Assembly (NCBI RefSeq): GCF_900101905.1
Contig: NZ_FNAJ01000006.1
Span: forward strand, 186,001 to 250,000
Direction: 5' to 3'
Origin: Myxococcus virescens
Lineage (GTDB): Bacteria > Myxococcota > Myxococcia > Myxococcales > Myxococcaceae
DNA: 64,000 bases
Of the stretch, positions 61,393-64,000 are shown piece after piece (the first letter of the stretch is position 1; each line of letters opens with the position of its first letter). The position numbers and the translations under genes are program-made. The notes under the pieces are model-generated. The model did no database searches and was not told where the DNA came from. It saw nothing but the letters and a program-made list of their open reading frames with translations.

Positions 61393-62604
61393 ATGACGAT
61401 GCATTCTCCTCCGGAAGCTCCCCACACCCCGTTGTCCACCGGGCTCGTGTGGCTGATGGCCGCCGCTTCGGGCGCCACCGTCGCGAACCTCTATTACAAC
61501 CAGCCGCTGCTGGGAGACATCGGCGCGGCCCTGGGGGCCTCGGGGAGCGCGCTGGGGCTGGTGCCCATGCTGACGCAGGTGGGCTACGCGGTGGGGATGC
61601 TCTTCATCGTCCCGCTGGGCGACAGCCTGGAGCGGCGGCGGGTCATCGTCACCATGAACACGCTGGTGGCACTGGCGCTCGTTGGCGTGGCCCTCGCGCC
61701 GACGCTGCACTGGATGGTGGCCGCGAGCTTCGTCGTGGGCGTCACCACCATCATTCCCCAGCTCCTCGTCCCCTTCGCGGCGCACCTGGCGCCCGCCGCG
61801 CAGCGAGGCCGGGTGGTGGGCACCGTCATGAGCGGTGTGCTGATGGGCATCCTCCTGTCCCGGACGGCGGCGGGCTTCGTCGGGACGCACCTGGGATGGC
61901 GCACCATGTTCTGGATTGCGGCGGGGCTGATGCTCGCGCTGGCCGGCGTGCTCCGCTTCACGCTGCCGTCCCAGCCGCCCATGGCCTCCATGCCGTATCC
62001 GCAACTGTTGCGCTCGCTCATCCACCTGGCGCGCACCGAGCCCGTGCTGCGGCTGCACGCGGTGCTGGGCGCGCTCAGCTTCGGCGCGTTCAGCGTGTTC
62101 TGGTCCACGCTGGCGCTGTACCTCCAGAGCCTGCCGCAGAAGTACGACGCGCAGGTCGCGGGGCTGTTCGGCGTCGTGGGCGTGGCGGGCGCCGCCGTGG
62201 CCCCGCTGGTGGGCCGCCATGCCGACAAGCGCGGGGACCGGCGCATCAACGGAGCGGCCATCGTCGTGTTGCTGCTGTCGTTCGTCGTGATGTGGCCCCT
62301 GGGACGCTGGCTTTGGGGCATCGCGCTGGGCGTGGTGCTGCTCGATTTGGGCGTCCAGGCGAACCAGATTTCCAATCAGACGCGGGTGTACTCGCTGCGT
62401 CCGGAGGCCCGCAGCCGGCTGAACACGCTCTACATGGTGACGTACTTCGCGGGCGGCGCCGCGGGCTCGTGGCTGGGGACCTTCGCCTGGACGCACTGGG
62501 GATGGGGCGGGGTGTGCGCCTCCGGCGCCGCGCTGTGTGTCGTGGCCCTGTTGGTGCTCAAGCGAGGGCCGAAGGGCGGCGCGCCTGAAGCGGCGGAGGC
62601 CTGA
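61393..62604 (+). CDS. MFS transporter (12-TM)
   Basis: 403 residues from the ATG at 61393; the frame upstream overlaps the divergent oxygenase. Twelve hydrophobic segments. Motifs: [18 protein letters not shown] in TM1, [14 protein letters not shown] (motif A) and [40 protein letters not shown] in TM4-5. Typical of the bacterial YgaY/NNP-like drug/sugar efflux subgroup. The direction and cargo are unknown. No operon partner on the same strand. Confidence 0.88.
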   Translation: MTMHSPPEAPHTPLSTGLVWLMAAASGATVANLYYNQPLLGDIGAALGASGSALGLVPMLTQVGYAVGMLFIVPLGDSLERRRVIVTMNTLVALALVGVALAPTLHWMVAASFVVGVTTIIPQLLVPFAAHLAPAAQRGRVVGTVMSGVLMGILLSRTAAGFVGTHLGWRTMFWIAAGLMLALAGVLRFTLPSQPPMASMPYPQLLRSLIHLARTEPVLRLHAVLGALSFGAFSVFWSTLALYLQSLPQKYDAQVAGLFGVVGVAGAAVAPLVGRHADKRGDRRINGAAIVVLLLSFVVMWPLGRWLWGIALGVVLLDLGVQANQISNQTRVYSLRPEARSRLNTLYMVTYFAGGAAGSWLGTFAWTHWGWGGVCASGAALCVVALLVLKRGPKGGAPEAAEA

Positions 62605-62634
62605 CGCTCCGCCGCTCGAGCCAGGCCGAATCGC

Positions 62635-64000
62635 TCAGGAAGCCTTCTCCGCCGCCAGCGACACCAGGAGCTGCTTCGCCTTCACCTGGCTGCCCACGGA
62701 CACGTTGAGCTCCGCGACGGTGCCCGTGACGTCCGCCACCACCTGGAACTCCATCTTCATGGCCTCCAGCACCAGCAGGACGTCCCCGGGCTTCACCGCC
62801 GCGCCCACCTGTGTGTCCACGCGCAGGATGCGCCCGTCCATCGGCGCCGCCAGCCGTCCGCTGCCCACGCCATCCGACTTCGACGGTGGACGGAACGTTA
62901 CGTCCGTCACGGCGTGCGCGCCCGAGCCCAGGTCCAGCCACAGCGTGTCTCCGTCCCGCAGGTAGCGTGCGCGGCCCCGCGTCCCGGCGCAGGAGAAGTC
63001 GAGCACGCCCGCGGACAGCCCCCACACGGACACGTCGAACGACGAATCCCCCGTGTCCACCTCGTACCCTTCCGCGGACACGGGCTGGACGGTGACGGAC
63101 GCTTCCGCGCCACGGCTCGCGAGCTTCATCCGCACGGGGTGGCGGTGGGACGTGTTCCAGTTCAGCAGGGACACATCCAGTCCCGCCGTGTCCGCCAGCT
63201 TCAGGCCTTCGTCGTGGAAGAGCAGCGCCGCCGCCAGCGCCCTCGCCTTCGCGTCCGTCTGGTACAGCGCTTCCACCTCCGTCGCAGGCGCGTGCTTCGC
63301 GATGAACGCCGTGTCGTACTCCCCCGAGCGGAACGCCGCGTGCTCCAGCACGTACAGCAGCAGGTTCTTGTTGGTGGTGACGCCGAACACCGTCAGCTCG
63401 CGCAGCGCCTCCACCAGCCGCCGGCGCGCCGTCTCCCGGTCCGGGCCGTGCGCAATCACCTTCGCCTGCATGGAGTCATAGAAGGGCGGAATCTCCTGCC
63501 CCTCCCGCACGCCGTGGTCGATGCGCACGCCCTCGCGCACCGGCAGCCTCCACGTCAGCAGCCGCCCGGCCTGGGGCGCGTAGCCCTTCGCCGGGTCCTC
63601 CGCGCAGAGGCGGACCTCGATGGCATGCCCCGACGCGGAAATCGCCTCCTGCGTCCGGGGCAGCTTCTCCCCTGCCGCCACGCGGAGCTGCCACTCCACC
63701 AAATCCAACCCGGTAATCAGCTCCGTCACCGGGTGCTCCACCTGGAGGCGCGTGTTCATCTCCATGAAGTAGAAGTCACCGCTCGGCGCGAGGAGGAACT
63801 CGAGGGTCCCCGCTCCCCGGTAGCCAATGGCCCGAGCCGCCGCCACCGCCACCTCGCCCATGCGCGCGCGCAGCGCCGGGCTCACCGCCGGTGACGGACT
63901 CTCCTCCACGATTTTCTGGTGCCGGCGCTGCACCGAGCAGTCCCGCTCGCCCAGGTGCACCACGTTGCCGTGCGTATCCGCGAAGACCTGGACCTCCACG
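62635..64000 (-). CDS. Acyl-CoA carboxylase biotin carboxylase/biotin carrier subunit (5' end outside window)
   Basis: The C-terminal ~454 residues are present; the gene continues past base 64000. The biotin carboxylase C-lobe is seen (RRHQKIVEESPSPAVSPALRARM, GYRGAGTLEFLLAPSGDFYFMEMNTRLQVEHPVTELITGLDLVEWQLRVAAGE, with the catalytic Glu/Asn/Arg block). A ~150-residue bridging domain follows, then a biotinyl domain with the biotinylated lysine in LEAMKMEFQV. This fused layout fits propionyl-/methylcrotonyl-/acyl-CoA carboxylase alpha subunits used in branched-chain amino-acid or odd-chain metabolism. The beta subunit is not in the window, so the substrate is open. Confidence 0.92.
   Translation of the reverse strand, partial: VEVQVFADTHGNVVHLGERDCSVQRRHQKIVEESPSPAVSPALRARMGEVAVAAARAIGYRGAGTLEFLLAPSGDFYFMEMNTRLQVEHPVTELITGLDLVEWQLRVAAGEKLPRTQEAISASGHAIEVRLCAEDPAKGYAPQAGRLLTWRLPVREGVRIDHGVREGQEIPPFYDSMQAKVIAHGPDRETARRRLVEALRELTVFGVTTNKNLLLYVLEHAAFRSGEYDTAFIAKHAPATEVEALYQTDAKARALAAALLFHDEGLKLADTAGLDVSLLNWNTSHRHPVRMKLASRGAEASVTVQPVSAEGYEVDTGDSSFDVSVWGLSAGVLDFSCAGTRGRARYLRDGDTLWLDLGSGAHAVTDVTFRPPSKSDGVGSGRLAAPMDGRILRVDTQVGAAVKPGDVLLVLEAMKMEFQVVADVTGTVAELNVSVGSQVKAKQLLVSLAAEKAS

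Overview
The window is high-GC (about 70%) chromosomal DNA from a myxobacterium, most likely Myxococcus and close to M. xanthus. Clade markers support this: a retron with the layout of msDNA-Mx162 and a 485-residue reverse transcriptase; a SitA-type lipoprotein toxin with a double-CXXCG immunity partner; a MYXO-CTERM-like tail; and MopE-type cysteine/aspartate repeat lipoproteins. No rRNA, tRNA, CRISPR array, insertion sequence or integrase was found. Both end genes (HEAT protein at base 1, acyl-CoA carboxylase alpha subunit at base 64000) run out of the window.

Layout. 1-3505: HEAT-repeat and SWIM zinc-finger genes, translationally coupled. 3583-5363: retron (msr-msd, then RT). 5367-14000: alpha/beta hydrolase, GMC oxidoreductase, apolipoprotein N-acyltransferase with a coupled membrane protein, a polytopic membrane protein, a secreted SGNH hydrolase and a CLC-family transporter. 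14002-18813: two paralogous MopE-repeat lipoproteins around a TPR-type membrane protein. 18937-23248: CapA-like protein, a small charged protein, a ferric-reductase-like flavoprotein with a membrane-anchored cytochrome c, and a MYXO-CTERM-like protein. 23359-28022 (minus strand): uracil catabolism by the URC route (mmsA, urc1, urc4, upp). 28201-30518: DUF6483-like gene, sitA-sitI pair and a truncated transglycosylase remnant. 30789-39440: orphan TssB-TssC-like fusion, acetyltransferase, zinc-ribbon/propeller protein, phospholipase D-type lipoprotein, small secreted proteins and two MacB-type permeases. 39960-43006: MFS exporter, phosphotransferase and a small lipoprotein. 43158-45240: AbiEi/AbiEii-like pair lying between two copies of the last codons of the neighbouring M28 peptidase gene. 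47174-50838: DUF262-HipA operon and a methyltransferase. 51004-54760: PAS hybrid histidine kinase, amidohydrolase and DUF59 protein. 54812-59103: RND efflux pump. 59346-62604: small ORF, glutathione S-transferase, 2OG-Fe(II) oxygenase and MFS transporter. 62635-64000: biotin-dependent carboxylase.

The most notable content is four modules of genome or kin conflict within 47 kb: the retron, sitAI, the AbiE-like pair and DUF262-HipA. Two of them, sitAI and AbiE, are bracketed by short imperfect direct repeats that I found by reading the flanks. This suggests that both were gained, or can be lost, as cassettes. The largest metabolic unit is the URC operon, which would take uracil to urea and a C3 acid, with the MmsA-type dehydrogenase likely oxidising the C3 semialdehyde. 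All assignments come from reading motifs and layout by eye; no database search was run.
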